DNA from: an uncultured Erysipelotrichaceae bacterium
GTDB lineage: Bacteria > Bacillota_I > Bacilli_A > Erysipelotrichales > Erysipelotrichaceae
Direction: 5' to 3'
NCBI GenBank assembly: GCA_902803275.1
Contig: CADCPE010000120.1
Span: 1 to 7,973 of the forward strand
Length of the DNA: 7,973 bases
The position numbers and the translations under genes were made by a program. Each line of letters begins with the position of its first letter. Within the stretch, counting starts at the first letter, position 1. Of the stretch, positions 6,104-7,973 are shown piece after piece. The notes beneath the pieces were generated by a model that did no database searches, was not told the DNA's origin, and worked only from the letters and a program-made list of their open reading frames with translations.

Positions 6104-6757
6104 ATGAAAAAGATAATAAACATCGTTGAAGATGAGAAAGACCTCAACGAACTGGTCAAATCATATCTGGAAAAAGAAGGATACATGGTCAATTCCTATC
6201 TGACTTTTGACAGTGCCTTTGCCCATATCGATGATTATTGCGATCTGTGGATTCTGGATATCATGCTGGACGACAAATCGGGGTTTGATCTTATCGAACT
6301 CATAAGAGAAAGAAGACCGAATATACCGGTCGTCTTCATGTCAGCCCGTGACAAGGAATTTGACCGCATCATCGGTCTGGAAAAGGGGTCTGATGACTAC
6401 ATCACCAAACCTTTTTCACCTAAGGAACTGGTTTTAAGAGTCAACAACATCATCAAGAGAGTCTACAAGGATGAAGATAAGATCGAAGTTGCAGGTTATG
6501 AGATAGATGAGAATCAGCGCAGTGTCTTTCGAGGCAACACGCAGATCGAACTTACGACCAAGGAGTTTGATCTGCTGATGCTGTTTGTCAAAAACAGGGG
6601 TACGGCCTTTCTGCGTGAGCAGATCCTGGAGAAGGTCTGGGATGAGAATTACTACGGTTCCGACCGTGTCGTTGATGATACTTTGAGAAGATTGAGGAAA
6701 AAAATGCCTGATCTGAATATTCAGACTATCTATGGCTTTGGTTATCGTTTAGGATGA
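6104..6757 (+). CDS. OmpR/PhoB-family response regulator
   Basis: A DNA-binding response regulator of 217 residues. The receiver domain (about 1-118) has the acidic pair E9/D10, phospho-acceptor D52 in LDIML, Ser80 in FMSARD and the invariant K102 in TKPF. The winged-helix effector (about 127-217) shows ELTTKEFDLL, the recognition-helix region VVDDTLRRLRKK and the closing IYGFGYRLG hairpin typical of OmpR-type regulators. Residues are numbered from the ATG at 6104; ATG 6101 adds one Met, and the frame remains open back to a TTG at 6053, which lies in the terminator tail and is unlikely. There is no Shine-Dalgarno. It overlaps the histidine kinase gene by ATGA and should be phosphorylated by that kinase. 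Target genes cannot be read from sequence; wall or envelope stress would be a guess. Confidence 0.93.
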   Translation: MKKIINIVEDEKDLNELVKSYLEKEGYMVNSYLTFDSAFAHIDDYCDLWILDIMLDDKSGFDLIELIRERRPNIPVVFMSARDKEFDRIIGLEKGSDDYITKPFSPKELVLRVNNIIKRVYKDEDKIEVAGYEIDENQRSVFRGNTQIELTTKEFDLLMLFVKNRGTAFLREQILEKVWDENYYGSDRVVDDTLRRLRKKMPDLNIQTIYGFGYRLG

Positions 6758-7973
6758 AAAGAATCAGAATCTGGTTAAGCAACTTTACTCTGATCCAGCA
6801 GTTTCTGGCGATTGTCTTTTTTACCGGCGCTGTACTGCTGTTTTTTATATTTACCTATCTAAACAGGAACATCGACAGTTTCGTCAACCTGCAGATGTAT
6901 GAATTCATTCATCGTGCACAAAACGAATACCTGGAGACCAGGACCAACCACGATGATTCGAACGTCATTCACTACGTCTACAGTATCAGGAGCGGGAAAT
7001 ACCTCAATTCCGTAAGCAATGATATAAGACCGATCCTGGAAATGATCGATCCCGATCCGGAAGGCGGACAGATCGACAGCAGCTTTTCCTTTGGCGACAA
7101 TACGATCGTCTATTCGATCATTTCGTTTGATGAAGAATACAGGCTCATCTCCATCGCCAGAAACAACTTCCGACTGGAATTTCGAAATGCCCTGTCCAGC
7201 GGCGTCATAAACATGACCATCTATGTGATCGTGGCGATCATCTTTCTGATCATCCTCTGGGTGCTTTCTTTGATCACGCCTCTGGATGCGATCACAAGCT
7301 ACATAAACAAGGTCAGAGCGGGCGAAAAAGCAACTTTGAGAGTCAACCGCTACGATGAGATAGGCCGAGTGGCCGAAGCTATCGTCGAAATGAACAACGA
7401 GCTCTCTGAACAGCAGCACATCAGGGATGAGATGATCCAGAATATCTCTCATGACCTCAAGACGCCGATCGCTACGATCAAGTCGTATTCCGAATCGATA
7501 AAGGACGGCATCTATCCATATGGAACACTGGAGAAAAGTGTCGATGTCATCATCGAAAATGCGGATCGTCTTGAGAAGAAGGTCTATTCCCTGATCACCT
7601 ACAACAAGCTTGGCTATCTGGTGGACAACGGTGACAACATCCTCAATCTGAAGATGGCGCCGATCATCGAAAAGGCCATCATGGCGACCAATGTGTTCAA
7701 TCCGAACATCGAGATGCGCACGGAGATCGATGATGAAGTATATTTCCATGGTGAGGAAGAACCGTGGCGCGTCGTGATCGAGAACCTCATCGACAACGCC
7801 TACAGATATGCCAAGAGCCTGATCAGGATCACTTTGGCTGACAATCTTCTGGAAGTCTATAACGACGGCGAGCCGATCGAGAAGGACCGCCTTGACAAGC
7901 TGTTCAAGCCTTATGAGAAAGGCAATAAAGGCAAATTCGGCCTGGGCCTTTCGATCGTTAAAAGAGTCACGGA
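6754..7973 (+). CDS. Membrane sensor histidine kinase, 3' end beyond window
   Basis: Its ATG lies inside the response regulator's GGATGA end, so the two genes are translationally coupled. The visible 406 residues give a full sensor-kinase layout: helix 1 (about 13-36), an extracytoplasmic region of about 113 residues without a recognisable fold, helix 2 (about 154-174), a HAMP domain (about 172-222), the dimerisation/phosphotransfer helix with NISHDLKTP and phospho-acceptor His233, then the HATPase domain with the N box (E343 NLIDNA), NDGEP (370-374, G1 box), LFKPYEKG (F box) and GKFGLGLSIVKR (393-404, G2 box). The window ends at residue 406 just past the G2 box, so only a short C-terminal part is missing. 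It would sense an unknown external or membrane signal and phosphorylate the adjacent regulator. All catalytic motifs seen are intact. Confidence 0.93.
   Translation, partial: MKRIRIWLSNFTLIQQFLAIVFFTGAVLLFFIFTYLNRNIDSFVNLQMYEFIHRAQNEYLETRTNHDDSNVIHYVYSIRSGKYLNSVSNDIRPILEMIDPDPEGGQIDSSFSFGDNTIVYSIISFDEEYRLISIARNNFRLEFRNALSSGVINMTIYVIVAIIFLIILWVLSLITPLDAITSYINKVRAGEKATLRVNRYDEIGRVAEAIVEMNNELSEQQHIRDEMIQNISHDLKTPIATIKSYSESIKDGIYPYGTLEKSVDVIIENADRLEKKVYSLITYNKLGYLVDNGDNILNLKMAPIIEKAIMATNVFNPNIEMRTEIDDEVYFHGEEEPWRVVIENLIDNAYRYAKSLIRITLADNLLEVYNDGEPIEKDRLDKLFKPYEKGNKGKFGLGLSIVKRVT

Noticed and set aside
6859..7749. Long open frame of 296 codons on the minus strand
   Set aside because: It lies wholly inside the histidine kinase, whose HAMP, H-box and ATPase motifs prove the plus frame. 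Its protein is an Asp/His/Ile/Arg-rich sequence with no domain, as expected from the antisense of GAT/ATC-rich codons.

Overview
The window looks like ordinary chromosome from a low-to-moderate GC Firmicute (Bacillota). Gene content supports this: a diadenylate cyclase/regulator/phosphoglucosamine mutase operon (cdaA-cdaR-glmM), an OmpR-type response regulator with a following histidine kinase, a YdcF-type DUF218 membrane protein, GGAGG-type ribosome binding sites and T-rich intrinsic terminators. The protein style reminds me of Erysipelotrichia, but that placement is an impression and not a demonstration. I see no phage, insertion sequence, CRISPR array or integrase.

Layout. (1) Positions 1-57, minus strand: the 5' part of a tRNA-Ser (anticodon GCT), cut by the window edge, with a good promoter at 93-121. 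(2) 144-706, plus: a trimeric-type dUTPase (dut), then a tRNA-Arg (anticodon CCG) only 1 nt after its stop, closed by a strong terminator at 718-745. (3) 791-1552, plus: a DUF218 (YdcF/SanA/ElyC-like) protein with three N-terminal membrane helices, ending at a terminator that may work in both directions. (4) 1621-2160, minus: an unrecognised polytopic membrane protein transcribed divergently from the next operon. (5) 2289-6034, plus: cdaA, cdaR and glmM as one tight operon behind an extended -10 promoter, closed by a terminator that begins in the glmM stop codon. (6) 6104 to the window end, plus: a response regulator and a membrane histidine kinase, joined by an ATGA overlap; the kinase runs off the right edge within its ATPase domain.

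How the genes work together. CdaA makes cyclic di-AMP at the membrane and CdaR is its membrane-anchored regulator. GlmM makes glucosamine-1-phosphate for peptidoglycan precursors and, in studied Firmicutes, also restrains CdaA. The unit therefore links c-di-AMP signalling to cell-wall synthesis. The DUF218 protein and the two-component system could also serve the envelope, but this is inferred from family and neighbourhood only.

No obviously new system is visible. The points most worth a second look are a roughly 100-residue tail on CdaA that contains the hexapeptide SLIIEN twice, genes whose start codons sit about 7 nt after a -10-like box with no Shine-Dalgarno (possible leaderless transcripts), the dut/tRNA-Arg pairing, and a marked excess of GATC tetranucleotides.
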